Of a DNA stretch of 64,000 bases, positions 52,238 through 62,114 are shown piece after piece. The stretch's first letter is position 1. Every line of letters begins with the position of its first letter. The stretch spans positions 39,233-103,232 of the forward strand of contig JAFTAP010000060.1 of NCBI GenBank assembly GCA_017455525.1, in the 5' to 3' direction. The notes beneath the pieces are model-generated. The model saw nothing but the letters and a program-made list of their open reading frames with translations. It was not told the DNA's origin and searched no databases. The DNA comes from Lachnospiraceae bacterium (GTDB lineage Bacteria; Bacillota; Clostridia; Lachnospirales; Lachnospiraceae). Position numbers and translations under genes: made by a program.

Positions 52238-53011
52238 CTATCCCTCCACTGCCTCTTTCATCTCTTTCACATATTCTCCCACATATTTGGGCGCATCCTT
52301 GCCGTGCTTTTCGAGAAGCTTTATTATCGCCGATCCGACTATAGCTCCGTCGGATATTTCCGCCATCGCCTTTGCCTGTTCAGGCTTTGAGATACCGAAG
52401 CCTATTGCGCAGGGCTTATCAGTATTCTCTCTTATTACCTTGACTATAGATTTTAGGTCAGTCGTAATCTCACTTCTCATTCCCGTAACACCAAGGCTTG
52501 AAACCAGATAAATAAAGCCCTCCGCCTCCTTCGCTATCATCGCTATCCTGTTCTCCGATGTAGGAGCTATAAGAGAAATAAGGTCAACTTCATGCTTATG
52601 ACATGTACCAAGAAACTCATCCTTTTCCTCAAACGGCAGATCAGGCAAGACCAGGCCGTCCATACCAATATCTTCACAGGAAGAAATGAACTTCTCAGAG
52701 CCATAGGAATAAACGACATTCGCATAGGTCATGAATACCATCGGCGTCTTGATTTCCCTCCTTAGCTCACGCACCATATCAAATATCTTATCGGTCGTTA
52801 CTCCGCCATTCAGTGCCCTTACGTTCGCTTCCTGTATTACAGGTCCCTCCGCCGTTGGATCGGAAAAGGGTATGCCAAGCTCTATAAGATCCGCTCCGTT
52901 TCTTACCATCTCCTTAACGCAAGCCTTGCTTGTCTCAAGGTCAGGATCTCCGCAGGTTATGAAAGGAATGAATGCCTTGCCGTCTGCGAAGGCTTTGCTT
53001 ATATTACTCAT
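52238..53011 (-). CDS. trpA: Tryptophan synthase alpha subunit
   Basis: TrpA cleaves indole-3-glycerol phosphate to indole for TrpB. The 257-residue protein has [33 protein letters not shown] (catalytic Glu/Asp region) and [15 protein letters not shown] with GAIVGSAII near the end. Length is normal. It overlaps trpB by eight bases and is the last gene of the trp operon. Confidence 0.98.
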   Translation of the reverse strand: MSNISKAFADGKAFIPFITCGDPDLETSKACVKEMVRNGADLIELGIPFSDPTAEGPVIQEANVRALNGGVTTDKIFDMVRELRREIKTPMVFMTYANVVYSYGSEKFISSCEDIGMDGLVLPDLPFEEKDEFLGTCHKHEVDLISLIAPTSENRIAMIAKEAEGFIYLVSSLGVTGMRSEITTDLKSIVKVIRENTDKPCAIGFGISKPEQAKAMAEISDGAIVGSAIIKLLEKHGKDAPKYVGEYVKEMKEAVEG

Positions 53012-54191
53012 GTATGTCCTCCCCCCTATAGCGGGCTATTGCCGCGCAGTCCTTGTCACCTCTGCCTGATATCGTTATTACTATTATCTGATCTTTCATA
53101 TCAGGCGCTATCTTCATCGCATGGGCGACTGCATGAGCCGACTCTATCGCAGGTATTATCCCCTCTGTCTTTGCCATGTACTCAAAAGCCTGCACCGCTT
53201 CCTCATCCGTCACCGGCACATATTCCGCCCTGCCTGTATCATGCAGATAAGCATGCTCCGGTCCAATACCAGGATAATCAAGCCCCGCCGATATCGAGTA
53301 TACAGGAGCTATCTGTCCGTATTCGTCCTGACAGAAATAAGACTTCATTCCGTGGAAGATGCCGAGCCTTCCCGTCGCTATGGTCGCCGCAGTTTCAAAG
53401 GTATCAACTCCCCTGCCCGCAGCCTCGCAGCCGATAAGCCGTACTCCCTTATCCTCTATGAAATTATAAAAGCTTCCTATGGCATTAGAACCGCCGCCCA
53501 CACATGCAAGCACGGCATCGGGAAGCCTGCCTTCAGCTTCCATCATCTGCTCTTTTATTTCCTTTGATATGACGGCTTGGAAATCCCTCACTATCGTAGG
53601 GAAAGGGTGTGGTCCCATCACGGAGCCCAGACAATAATGCGTGTCGCTTATCCTCGACGTCCATTCTCTCATAGCCTCCGATACAGCGTCCTTAAGCGTA
53701 GCCGTTCCTGACTTTACAGGAATGACTTCCGCTCCGAGAAGCTTCATCCTGTATACGTTAAGCGCCTGTCTTACAGTATCTTCCTCTCCCATGAAGACGA
53801 CACATTCCATGCCCATTAGCGCCGCAGCCGTAGCCGTGGCTACACCGTGCTGCCCCGCCCCTGTCTCTGCGATAAGCCTCGTCTTCCCCATCTTCTTCGC
53901 AAGAAGCGCCTGTCCCAAGACATTATTAATCTTATGCGCACCGGTATGATTCAAGTCCTCACGCTTTAGGTAAATCTTCGCCCCTCCGAGATCCTTAGTC
54001 ATCTTTTCCGCATAATAAAGCCTCGATGGTCTGCCCGCATATTCATTAAAAAGCTTCGTAAGCTCCCTGTTAAAATCAGGATCATCCTTATAATGATTGT
54101 AGGCTTCTTCAAGCTCTATCACGGCATTCATTAGCGTCTCCGGTATGTACTGCCCACCATGCACGCCGAATCTTCCATTTGGGTTAGTCAT
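53004..54191 (-). CDS. trpB: Tryptophan synthase beta subunit
   Basis: TrpB joins indole and serine to tryptophan. The 395-residue PLP enzyme has [20 protein letters not shown] with the PLP lysine, then [20 protein letters not shown] and [12 protein letters not shown]. It begins with [14 protein letters not shown], as in TrpB1 proteins, so it should pair with TrpA. It overlaps trpA, consistent with coupled synthesis. Confidence 0.98.
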   Translation of the reverse strand: MTNPNGRFGVHGGQYIPETLMNAVIELEEAYNHYKDDPDFNRELTKLFNEYAGRPSRLYYAEKMTKDLGGAKIYLKREDLNHTGAHKINNVLGQALLAKKMGKTRLIAETGAGQHGVATATAAALMGMECVVFMGEEDTVRQALNVYRMKLLGAEVIPVKSGTATLKDAVSEAMREWTSRISDTHYCLGSVMGPHPFPTIVRDFQAVISKEIKEQMMEAEGRLPDAVLACVGGGSNAIGSFYNFIEDKGVRLIGCEAAGRGVDTFETAATIATGRLGIFHGMKSYFCQDEYGQIAPVYSISAGLDYPGIGPEHAYLHDTGRAEYVPVTDEEAVQAFEYMAKTEGIIPAIESAHAVAHAMKIAPDMKDQIIVITISGRGDKDCAAIARYRGEDIHE

Positions 54192-54236
54192 CAGTCTTCC
54201 TTTCTGTTGATTGCATATTATATTATATTAATATTA

Positions 54237-54938
54237 TTATTGTTTCTTATACGATTTTGATAATGTCCTTACCTTATTTACAAAATCGGTCATCCTTTGC
54301 TCGTCCTTTACTCCGTCTGTCTCTATGCCGGAGCTTACATCGACAGCAAAGGGGCGAAGCGTCTCTACTGCCTCTGTTACATTCTCAGGATTCAGCCCTC
54401 CCGCAAGGAAATAAGGACGTTTGATATTTTTGAGCAATCCCCAATCAAATTTATTCCCCGTGCCGGTTCCCGAATCAAGCAGGATATAATCCGCTGAGCT
54501 TCTCTCTGCCTCTCTCACATCCTCATCGGAACCTATCCGAAAAGCCTTTATTACAGGATTATCCGCAAGGGTTCTAAGCGTATTGATATAAGTCTCGTCC
54601 TCCTTGCCGTGAAGCTGTATCATATCAATTATTCCGCTGTTAGCAAGGTCAGTTACTGTCTCCAGCTTCTCGTCTACGAAAACACCTACCGCCTTGATTT
54701 CCGGGGCAAGCGAAGCTTTTAATTTTTTAGCGGTATCAAGCGTTATGTATCTCCTGCTGAATGAAGCAAATACAAAGCCGATATAGTCAGGGTTCAGCTT
54801 ATTCACGGCAATTATATCCTCCGGGCGCATCATCCCGCATAGTTTTATCCTTGTGCTTTGGCATGAAGTGTCTGCTTTTGCAGACGGAGTCCTGATGCCG
54901 GTTGCTGTTTTCATATTTTTCTTTACAATGCCTTGCAT
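54237..54938 (-). CDS. trpF: Phosphoribosylanthranilate isomerase
   Basis: TrpF performs the Amadori step of tryptophan synthesis. The conserved TIM-barrel segments are IKLCGMMRPEDI (catalytic Cys), YIGFVFASFSRRYI and ILLDSGTGTGNKFDW (catalytic Asp), with FLAGGLNPENV. The first 30 residues are not part of the fold and have no match I recognise. A shorter start is possible, though the ATG at 54914 has no better ribosome site. It lies three bases after trpC. Confidence 0.95.
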   Translation of the reverse strand: MQGIVKKNMKTATGIRTPSAKADTSCQSTRIKLCGMMRPEDIIAVNKLNPDYIGFVFASFSRRYITLDTAKKLKASLAPEIKAVGVFVDEKLETVTDLANSGIIDMIQLHGKEDETYINTLRTLADNPVIKAFRIGSDEDVREAERSSADYILLDSGTGTGNKFDWGLLKNIKRPYFLAGGLNPENVTEAVETLRPFAVDVSSGIETDGVKDEQRMTDFVNKVRTLSKSYKKQ

Positions 54939-54941
54939 CTC

Positions 54942-55733
54942 TTATATCATACTCTTTAATTCCGCAAGCTTAGCCTTCTTATTCTCCGCCCTCATCAGAG
55001 TTTCACCAACTAACACCGCATCAGCCCCGATTTCCTTAAGCCTTGCCACATCCTCTGATGACTTCACTCCACTCTCCGATACGAATAAGATGTCGTCAGA
55101 TATTGTTTTCCTAAGTCTTCTGCTGTTATCCGTATCCACCGAGAAATCCTTTAAGTTGCGGTTATTCACGCCTATAATGCGTGCTCCCGCCTCTGTCGCC
55201 ATATGGATTTCCCCTTCATCATGCGCTTCCACAAGAGCTGATAGCCCAAGCTCGTCACAGATATCCAGATATTCCATTATCTGCTCTTTAGAGAGTATCG
55301 CACAGATAAGAAGCACGGCAGAAGCTCCTAGAAGTCTTGCCTCATATATCATGTATTCGTCCACAGTGAAATCCTTACGAAGACACGGAGTCTTCACACC
55401 CTCCGTTATCTTCTTAAGATACTCATCCCTGCCTAAGAACCATTTCGGCTCGGTCAGCACGGAGATACAGTCGGCTCCGGCGGCCTCATAGTCCTTTGCA
55501 ATTTCAAGATAAGGGAAGTCCTCAGCTATGATCCCCTTGGACGGAGAAGCCTTTTTACACTCGCAGATAAAAGACAGTTCCGGCTTCTGCAAGACTTTCT
55601 CAAAGGAAAAGTCACCCTTTGGCATCGAAAGCGCCTGCCTTCTTATTTCATCAGGCGCTACCCGGCTTTTCGCCCCGGCTATCCTTTCTCTAGTGTATTC
55701 AGCTATCTCATCCAATATAGTTTTGTCTTTCAT
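54942..55733 (-). CDS. trpC: Indole-3-glycerol phosphate synthase
   Basis: TrpC closes the indole ring. The 263-residue protein has FICECKKASPSKGII (catalytic Lys), LTEPKWFLGRDEYL, LRKDFTVDEYMIYEA and GVNNRNLKDFSVD, then VGETLMRA. It is a single-domain TrpC, not fused to TrpF. It lies between trpD and trpF on the same strand. Confidence 0.98.
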   Translation of the reverse strand: MKDKTILDEIAEYTRERIAGAKSRVAPDEIRRQALSMPKGDFSFEKVLQKPELSFICECKKASPSKGIIAEDFPYLEIAKDYEAAGADCISVLTEPKWFLGRDEYLKKITEGVKTPCLRKDFTVDEYMIYEARLLGASAVLLICAILSKEQIMEYLDICDELGLSALVEAHDEGEIHMATEAGARIIGVNNRNLKDFSVDTDNSRRLRKTISDDILFVSESGVKSSEDVARLKEIGADAVLVGETLMRAENKKAKLAELKSMI

Positions 55734-55802
55734 CGGTATCTGCTTTCTTAAAATATCCTTAAATCCCTAATGCTTCCGTACATGACGATACTCTGACTTT
55801 CA

Positions 55803-56822
55803 TTAAGCACGATTGCTTATTTCCACAAACTTCTCCAAGGTTTCCGCCGCCTTACCCGAATCAATGATATCCTCTGCAAGCTTCACCCCGTCCTTCATCG
55901 AGTCGGCCTTACCTCCGATATAAAGAGCAGCCCCGGCATTCATAAGCACTGCATTCCTCTTATGCCCCTTAGCTCCATTTAAGATATCTGTAGTTATCTT
56001 AGCGTTCTCTTCAGGGGTACCGCCCTTAAGGTCATCCTTACTGCATCTTGCGAAGCCAAAATCCTCAGGCTTTATGACAGTAGACTTAAACCATCCGTCC
56101 TTGATCTCGCATATAGAGGTCGGAGCACTTAATGATATCTCATCAAGCTTGTCCTGTCCGTATACGACCATTCCTCTCTTTATGCCAAGACTTACAAGAA
56201 CCTGTGCCAGAGGCTCCACAAGATAGCCGTCATACACGCCCAGAAGCTGCATCGCAGGCGAACCGGGATTCGTAAGGGGACCTAATATATTAAAGACAGT
56301 ACGGAAGCCCAGCTCCTTCCGGATAGTCCCGACATACTTCATTGATGTATGATATTTCTGTGCAAAGAAGAAACACATGCCAACTTCCTTCAAAAGCTCT
56401 ATGCATTTCTCCGGACTCTGGTCTATATTCACTCCCAGAGCCTCAAGGCAGTCTGCCGTGCCGCAAAGCGATGAAGCCGCACGGTTTCCGTGCTTTGCTA
56501 CTTTTATTCCTCCCGCCGCCGTAACTAGAGCCGTTGTCGTAGAGATATTGAAGCTTCCCGCATTATCTCCGCCGGTTCCCACTATCTCCAGTATATCCAT
56601 ACCGGTATCGACCTTCGTGGCATGATCTCTCATCGCCGCGGCGCAGCCCGCTATCTCATCGGTAGTCTCAGCTCTAGCGCTCTTTGTGGACAGAGCCGCA
56701 AGAAACGCCGCATTCTGAGTAGGGCTCGTCTCACCGCTCATTATCTCATTCATGACGGCATAAGCCTCGTCATAAGTGAGATCCTCCTTGTTCACGATCT
56801 TTACTATTGCTTCCTTGATCAT
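55803..56822 (-). CDS. trpD: Anthranilate phosphoribosyltransferase
   Basis: TrpD transfers phosphoribosyl to anthranilate. The 339-residue protein has the PRPP-binding loop [19 protein letters not shown] and the following [20 protein letters not shown]. It is the first gene after the T-box leader, with AGGAGG before the ATG. No trpE or trpG is upstream here, so anthranilate synthase must be encoded elsewhere. Confidence 0.98.
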   Translation of the reverse strand: MIKEAIVKIVNKEDLTYDEAYAVMNEIMSGETSPTQNAAFLAALSTKSARAETTDEIAGCAAAMRDHATKVDTGMDILEIVGTGGDNAGSFNISTTTALVTAAGGIKVAKHGNRAASSLCGTADCLEALGVNIDQSPEKCIELLKEVGMCFFFAQKYHTSMKYVGTIRKELGFRTVFNILGPLTNPGSPAMQLLGVYDGYLVEPLAQVLVSLGIKRGMVVYGQDKLDEISLSAPTSICEIKDGWFKSTVIKPEDFGFARCSKDDLKGGTPEENAKITTDILNGAKGHKRNAVLMNAGAALYIGGKADSMKDGVKLAEDIIDSGKAAETLEKFVEISNRA

Positions 56823-56912
56823 AGTCCGTACCTCCTTTTATCCATACGGAATAACAACAGGCTTTGCAAAAGCCTTCCCACAAGCGATCGAGGGATTTAT
56901 CTGTAAGAAAAT

Positions 56913-56950
56913 AAAAAAGTCCTCAACAGAAAAATACCTCTGTCAAGGAC
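56913..56950 (-). terminator. T-box terminator hairpin of the trp leader
   Basis: On the minus strand GTCCTTGACAG pairs with CTGTTGAGGAC and is followed by TTTTTT. It competes with the antiterminator formed by the T-box sequence at 56969-56984. Confidence 0.92.
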
Positions 56951-57222
56951 GAATAATACAAAAGAAAATCCGCGGTGCCACCTTGATTCACGAATACTAA
57001 CTGCCTGCATACAGCTATCCGTGCGCTTAGCAGGATACCATCATATCCCCGGCTTTTAACGTCTGCCTGCGACGTCACAGGATACTATGCATTATGCGTT
57101 CCCCCGTGCCCTCAGCGGTCCATTTGACGACATGTTTCTAACCTGATCCCAGCAGCCAGGCTCTCTCTTTAGGCATAATCGCCGTTATCTCCGCATCAAC
57201 GGTTTATTGCGGTATTAAATTT
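56913..57222 (-). promoter_or_regulatory. Tryptophan-specific T-box riboswitch
   Basis: The leader has the T-box consensus AAGGTGGCACCGCGGA (56969-56984, minus strand) before a rho-independent terminator. Upstream is stem I, with the AGAGAG region and a specifier region reading CAAATGGACCGCTGAGGG, where TGG (57120-57122) is the Trp codon. Uncharged tRNA-Trp should stabilise the antiterminator and turn on trpD-C-F-B-A. This explains most of the 635-base gap between trpD and the EAL gene. Confidence 0.93.
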
Positions 57223-57228
57223 TCTAAA

Positions 57229-57257
57229 CTTATACCACAATCCAAAAATCTTGTCAA
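57229..57257 (-). promoter_or_regulatory. Sigma-A promoter of the trp operon
   Basis: On the minus strand a perfect TTGACA (57252-57257) is separated by 17 bases from TATAAG (57229-57234), just upstream of the T-box leader. Confidence 0.85.
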
Positions 57258-57287
57258 TCTCAATCTTAACCATTTCCATGTTCCTAG

Positions 57288-57458
57288 GACTTTCACTTCG
57301 TGAGAGTCTGGTCAGATACGGATATTGATTTTTCGATAAAATCAATATCCTATGCGTTTTGACACATGTCAAGGAAACATGTGTCAAAATCCTTCGGACA
57401 GGATTCTTGCGAATCCTGCGAAATACGGTTTTGAAATTGCCGATGCAATTTCAAAACC
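57288..57458. repeat. Array of five tandem hairpins
   Basis: Five inverted repeats follow one another: 57288-57308 (one mismatch), 57320-57350, 57357-57389, 57399-57418 and 57427-57458. The last four are perfect, with stems of 8 to 13 bp. Loops are short, and the last arm touches the stop codon of the EAL gene. None has a T-tract on either strand, so they are not five terminators. The linkers CCTTCGGAC and TGCGTTTTGA recur, in the same order between hairpins, in the array at 153-280 (minus strand). Confidence 0.75.
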
Positions 57459-60028
57459 TATAGCTTAGGCTTGCGGTGTATTCCCTTCCCCTCCAGCTCC
57501 TTAAGCTTATCATCCGTCTCCTTAAAAAGATCCTGCAGATCCTTTGTCTCTGAGAACAGCGTATATGCGGAATAAAGGTAGATCGAGCAAGGTACCCCGT
57601 CAATGCTGCTGATCTCCTCAATACTGTCATCGACCCTTGAAATAATATCCTCTGCCTCGCTCCTGCTCTCAAGCTGCCTGACGACCATGAAGTGATCCGT
57701 ATAGAGCCTTCCCGCTATCCCCTTGACTCCGACGACCTCCTGTATCCGTGAAGACACCGCCTTAAGCAGATGCGAGCTCCACTCATGGCCGTAATTCTCA
57801 CTGAAAATATGAAAATGACTGACGTCAAACATTATCATGGCAAAGTCCGCCTGATCAAAGGCATAGCCGTCCTGATACTTAAGCAGGGCTTCCATCATTC
57901 CAAGGAAGTTAAGTGTCCCTGTCATCTGATCATTCTGTATGAGCTGCTTTATCTCTATATCCATCCCCTTCTGGTCAGTGACGTCAAGAAAATATCCCAT
58001 GAGCCCTACTATCTCTCCGTCCACGTAAATAGGCATCTTGCTTGCAAGTATATTCCTTATCTCACCCCTGCATATGCAGGTTCCTGGCACGAGATAGGTC
58101 TGCCCCTCTCCGGCTAGCACCCGCTCCTCGTCAGCCTTGTATGGTTCCGGATCCACATGCCATCCTACGTCCTCATCAGTCTTGCCTATAAGCTCATCCT
58201 CTGAATCAAAGCCGTAATAATCAAGGAATTTCTTATTCACTCCTATGAAGCGGCGATTCTTGTCCTTCCAGAAAAATCCCGTGTCTGAATTATTGCGGAA
58301 GTTCTTCCAAAGTATCTCGGGTGTGATCTTATTGCCATTAGAGACAGAAATGGCATCCGTAACTGCCGCAACCGAATCCCCATGCAGCCTCGCCACAGCC
58401 TCAGGCGACAGTCTTCTGAAGCATGAGAGGATCCTGCGCTCGCTGCTGTCTCCGTCAAATAAGAACGAATACAGAGACCACACATATGTGCCGCCGGACG
58501 TTACCGTCCTGAACGGAGCTGAAATATGCCTGGTCGTGCTTTCTGATATGCGCTTCTCTATAGTCGTCATATCCGTGAACTGCACGAATTTCTCCCTGTC
58601 CTCAGGGTATATCTCCTGCTCTGCGTAATCCTTAAGCTCCTCTGCGGCAGGTCTCTTATTATACGTATGCTTTGTCTGCACGCCGGAAAAAATCGTCTCG
58701 GAGTATCCTGTGTTCAGATCGACCAGAGTTATCATCTCGTATATGGAACACAGGCTTCTCAGATGCTCTGAGAGCAAGGTGTTACGGGACATGAGCGTGT
58801 CCTCTGACAGGTTCTGCAATACGCAGAGGAACGCATTTCCGCCCGGATAACCGGCTATCGCCCTGACTTGAGCGAAGCAGTAATTCTTCCCTCTTATGAA
58901 ATCAAGACCCACCACCTCATCAGAGTCCTTGGCTCTATGTATCATCGAGAGGAACTTCTCCCTAAGCGGCGAATCCCCCCTTTTAAACTCCCCCTCAATT
59001 TCATCCAAGGAATCGACTCCAAGCGCCTTTATCGTTCTCTTATAACTCTCATTCGCAAAAAGATAATATATCTGTTCTCCTGAATACTCGACGAAAGCAA
59101 TCGGTATCTGCCCCTCCGAATATTCCTTATTATCATCGCCGATATCAAATGAATGCATAGGAGTGGCGCTGAGCACGTTCACCTTACCGATGTCATGGTA
59201 GTACTGACGCTTTGCGGGAGACTCAAGTCTGTAGCCCTTCTCCTTAAGATATGCAAGGCACTCCTTATAAGGCATGGGCTTGCCGATGAAGTAGCCCTGT
59301 GCCTTTTCGCAGCCTATGCTTCTTAAGAACTCAAGCTGCTCCTCTGTCTCTACTCCCTCCGCCAGCGTATGTACTCCAATGCGCTTTGACATATCAACGA
59401 CGGACTTCACTATCTCTCTTGATCTCGCATTGAAATCACGCAGGAAAACCATGTCGATCTTAAGAGTGTCGAATCGGTAGTCCTTAAGCACGTTCAGAGA
59501 CGAATAACCGCTGCCGAAATCGTCCATCCATACCCTGAAGCCCCTGTCCCAGAAACGGTCTATCGCTTCGTGCATGCGCTCCTCGTCGCTGTCCATCATG
59601 CTCTCCGTTATCTCGACACGGAACGCATCCCTCGGAACCTTATGCTCCCTTATCTCTGCCTCTATGACGCTATGGACATCCATAAGCTTGAAATCAAGGC
59701 GCGAAAGATTAAAGGACACCGTGACTATCCTGTCGTCTTCCTTCATGGATCTGGCATAGTCATCACAGATACAGTGTATGATATGGCTGTCGAGCTTATG
59801 TATGAGCTTTGCATTCTCCAAGACGCCTATGAATGCATCCGGCGGAAACATGCCGTACTCCGGGTCTATCCACCGCGCAAGAGCCTCCATGCCGCATATC
59901 TCGTTAGTGAGCGTCCTTGCGACAGGCTGGTAATAAGCAGTGATCCAGCCCTCGGATATGGCTCTGTCGAGATTATCTAATATATATTTCTTCAGGTCGT
60001 CTCCGGTCGGTCTGAGTCTTTTATCCAT
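57458..60028 (-). CDS. EAL-PAS-GGDEF-like c-di-GMP phosphodiesterase
   Basis: The 856-residue cytoplasmic protein has an N-terminal EAL domain (about 15-260). It shows EALARW, RVEITESMMD, MDDFGSGYSSLNVL, LAEGVET and KAQGYFIGKPMP, so the catalytic set looks complete. PAS-type sensor regions follow, one clearly near residues 590-700 (SDTGFFWKDKNRRFIGVNKK). The C-terminal GGDEF-like domain has RLYTDHF where GGDEF should be, so cyclase activity is unlikely. The order is the reverse of the usual GGDEF-EAL. I start at 60028, where AGGAGG lies eight bases upstream. It should lower c-di-GMP. Confidence 0.9.
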   Translation of the reverse strand: MDKRLRPTGDDLKKYILDNLDRAISEGWITAYYQPVARTLTNEICGMEALARWIDPEYGMFPPDAFIGVLENAKLIHKLDSHIIHCICDDYARSMKEDDRIVTVSFNLSRLDFKLMDVHSVIEAEIREHKVPRDAFRVEITESMMDSDEERMHEAIDRFWDRGFRVWMDDFGSGYSSLNVLKDYRFDTLKIDMVFLRDFNARSREIVKSVVDMSKRIGVHTLAEGVETEEQLEFLRSIGCEKAQGYFIGKPMPYKECLAYLKEKGYRLESPAKRQYYHDIGKVNVLSATPMHSFDIGDDNKEYSEGQIPIAFVEYSGEQIYYLFANESYKRTIKALGVDSLDEIEGEFKRGDSPLREKFLSMIHRAKDSDEVVGLDFIRGKNYCFAQVRAIAGYPGGNAFLCVLQNLSEDTLMSRNTLLSEHLRSLCSIYEMITLVDLNTGYSETIFSGVQTKHTYNKRPAAEELKDYAEQEIYPEDREKFVQFTDMTTIEKRISESTTRHISAPFRTVTSGGTYVWSLYSFLFDGDSSERRILSCFRRLSPEAVARLHGDSVAAVTDAISVSNGNKITPEILWKNFRNNSDTGFFWKDKNRRFIGVNKKFLDYYGFDSEDELIGKTDEDVGWHVDPEPYKADEERVLAGEGQTYLVPGTCICRGEIRNILASKMPIYVDGEIVGLMGYFLDVTDQKGMDIEIKQLIQNDQMTGTLNFLGMMEALLKYQDGYAFDQADFAMIMFDVSHFHIFSENYGHEWSSHLLKAVSSRIQEVVGVKGIAGRLYTDHFMVVRQLESRSEAEDIISRVDDSIEEISSIDGVPCSIYLYSAYTLFSETKDLQDLFKETDDKLKELEGKGIHRKPKL

Positions 60029-60150
60029 AGGCGTAACCTCCTGCATCCGATATTTCTTCGGGGTAGCAACAGGCGGCACAAGTTGGTGTGTCGCCTGTAT
60101 ATTTTATCTGCCTGTTATATTTTCAGATACCGCTTTGATATCCTTAAATC

Positions 60151-61146
60151 TTATAAAAATACAACCTTCTTTATCGTCTCCTCGCCGCTTGCGTTAGCAT
60201 CGCTTATGACATTAGCCGCATCCTGCGTATTGAAGTTCTGTGCCTGCTGCGCTTCAAGCGTTTCCAATATCTCCATCCTCTGCTCGCCGCTTAAGTTATT
60301 ATTAGCCTCCGGCGAGAATGCCGTCTCTATCTCCTGCAGATCTCTCTGACCGCTCTCCTGCAGGACTGCCGCACCCGTCATCTCATTAGAGAACTGCGCA
60401 TTATCTATGCCCTCTGCTTCTCTTATTTCCTCTCTGGATTCCATCTCCTTATCATAATCAATCTTGGAAATCTCACCCTTCAAGTACATCTGCTCAAGCA
60501 TCATGTCTGAGATTCCCTGATAGGAAGCAAGCTTCTCATTATATTCCTTCTCCGCTTCCTCCTGCTCGGCTCTTTCATTACCTGCCTCTACAGCCTCTTC
60601 CGTCCTGCCGGTGCCGTTAAGCGTTCTGTCTATGCTCTCTGCTATAGCCTCTTCACTTCTGGAGCCATTCACGAGCCTGTCATTAACGCTCTCCGCTATT
60701 GCCTGCTGTATCTTAGAACCCTCTATTGCAGTCTGTGTCCTCTCTGCTATCGCTTCTTCAGTGACTTCTCCCGTGACGGTCTGATCCTGTTGCTGATCCT
60801 GACCTTGAGCCTGATCCGCAGCCGTCGCTTCCTGTTCCTGCCTTACCTCCATATGTCCGAAGGCATCCTCGGCAAGCCTTTCCCTGCTCTCATTAGTAGC
60901 CTGTACGGTATCACCGTCCTTGGATACGGCTATCACATCCTCAAGCTGCTCGCGCCTTACATCTGCGCTTCTCTCCCTCTGGGCTTCCGCTGCTTCTTTT
61001 GCGATATCGGCAGCCTGTGTCGCAGCCGTCTGATTAACGCCGCCTGCCGCTCCTGCGGCATTAGCTCCCCTCATATTACGCACTGCAGGCGCAGGTGTAG
61101 TATTCACATTTATAGGTTCTATTGATATGCCCGCCATAACATACAC
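60151..61146 (-). CDS. Alanine/glutamine/glutamate-rich protein of unknown function
   Basis: I do not recognise a family. The 331-residue protein is mostly low complexity: Ala/Gln-rich at 25-60, Gln/Asp-rich near 105-125, and an internal repeat in which EEAIAES followed by LNGS/LNGTGR appears two to three times (about 128-190). The segment DVIAVSKDGDTVQATNESRE looks more conserved and folded. There is no signal peptide or membrane helix. AGGAGA precedes the ATG at 61146; ATG at 61137 is an alternative. It lies upstream of the EAL gene and may share its transcript. Confidence 0.65.
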   Translation of the reverse strand: MYVMAGISIEPINVNTTPAPAVRNMRGANAAGAAGGVNQTAATQAADIAKEAAEAQRERSADVRREQLEDVIAVSKDGDTVQATNESRERLAEDAFGHMEVRQEQEATAADQAQGQDQQQDQTVTGEVTEEAIAERTQTAIEGSKIQQAIAESVNDRLVNGSRSEEAIAESIDRTLNGTGRTEEAVEAGNERAEQEEAEKEYNEKLASYQGISDMMLEQMYLKGEISKIDYDKEMESREEIREAEGIDNAQFSNEMTGAAVLQESGQRDLQEIETAFSPEANNNLSGEQRMEILETLEAQQAQNFNTQDAANVISDANASGEETIKKVVFL

Positions 61147-61293
61147 TCTCCTTTCAAAAGAAAGCTCCCTCCGTGGAATCCCATCAAAAAACAGTGTAAA
61201 AAAAACTACACACAGTTATTTTAACATTTTCATGGAATAATAACAACTATTTTTGCAGAAGCTCGCTAATCGTGCAGAGTCTCGGAGTTATCA

Positions 61294-61330
61294 TGCAACA
61301 AAAGACGGGGCACCTTTAAGCCCCGCCTTT
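61294..61330 (-). terminator. Intrinsic terminator after tpiA
   Basis: On the minus strand AAAGGCGGGGC pairs with GCCCCGTCTTT (one wobble) and continues into TTGTTG. It closes the gap-pgk-tpi glycolysis operon. Confidence 0.85.
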
Positions 61331-61349
61331 GCTTTATCGTATCATAAGC

Positions 61350-62099
61350 TTATTTATAATTCACGATCTTCCCGAAGTCGGGCTTAAGTGATGCTCCACC
61401 TACAAGACCGCCGTCTATGTCGGGCTTTGCGAAAAGCTCTGCCGCATTGCCTGCATTCACTGATCCGCCATACTGGATTATGATAGCGTCAGCCACATCG
61501 TCGCCGTAAAGCTCCTTGATGCAAGCCCTTATCGCCGCGCAGACCTCCTCTGCCTGATCGCTGGTTGCGGTCTTACCTGTGCCTATAGCCCAGATAGGCT
61601 CGTAAGCTATGACCGCCTTCTTAGCCTGATCTGCTGTTACATTAAGGAAAGCGATCTTTATCTGCTGTCTGATCCAGTCTATAGTGATGCCTTGCTCCCT
61701 CTGTGTGAGAGATTCGCCGCAGCAGATCACGGGAATAAGACCATGCTCGAATGCCTTTAAGACCTTCTTATTCACAGTCTCATCTGTCTCGCCGAAATAC
61801 TCTCTTCTCTCGGAGTGTCCTATGATCACATGGGTAGCTCCTGCGTCTACTATCATGTCAGGAGAGATCTCACCCGTGTAAGCGCCCTTCTCCTCGAAGT
61901 ACATATTCTCTGCGCCGACCTTGATATTCGTTCCCTTACATGCCTCTACGACAGCGGGAATGTCTATAGCGGGCACACAGAAAAGCACGTCAACTTCATC
62001 TGATACAACCACCGGCTTTAAGGTCTCAACAAGCTCCACTGCCTGAGTAGGAGTCATATTCATCTTCCAGTTGCCGGCAACTAATTTACGTCTTGCCAT
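61350..62099 (-). CDS. tpiA: Triosephosphate isomerase
   Basis: TpiA interconverts dihydroxyacetone phosphate and glyceraldehyde-3-phosphate. The 249-residue protein has the N-terminal [13 protein letters not shown] (catalytic Lys), [12 protein letters not shown] (catalytic His) and [16 protein letters not shown] (catalytic Glu and flexible loop), with [13 protein letters not shown] and GGLVGGASL. It lies 15 bases after pgk. Confidence 0.98.
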   Translation of the reverse strand: MARRKLVAGNWKMNMTPTQAVELVETLKPVVVSDEVDVLFCVPAIDIPAVVEACKGTNIKVGAENMYFEEKGAYTGEISPDMIVDAGATHVIIGHSERREYFGETDETVNKKVLKAFEHGLIPVICCGESLTQREQGITIDWIRQQIKIAFLNVTADQAKKAVIAYEPIWAIGTGKTATSDQAEEVCAAIRACIKELYGDDVADAIIIQYGGSVNAGNAAELFAKPDIDGGLVGGASLKPDFGKIVNYK

Positions 62100-62114
62100 T
62101 ATTCCTTATCCTCC

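Noticed and set aside
57288-57458. CRISPR array
   Set aside because: The repeated feature is inverted symmetry with different sequences in each hairpin, not direct repeats with spacers, and no cas genes are present.
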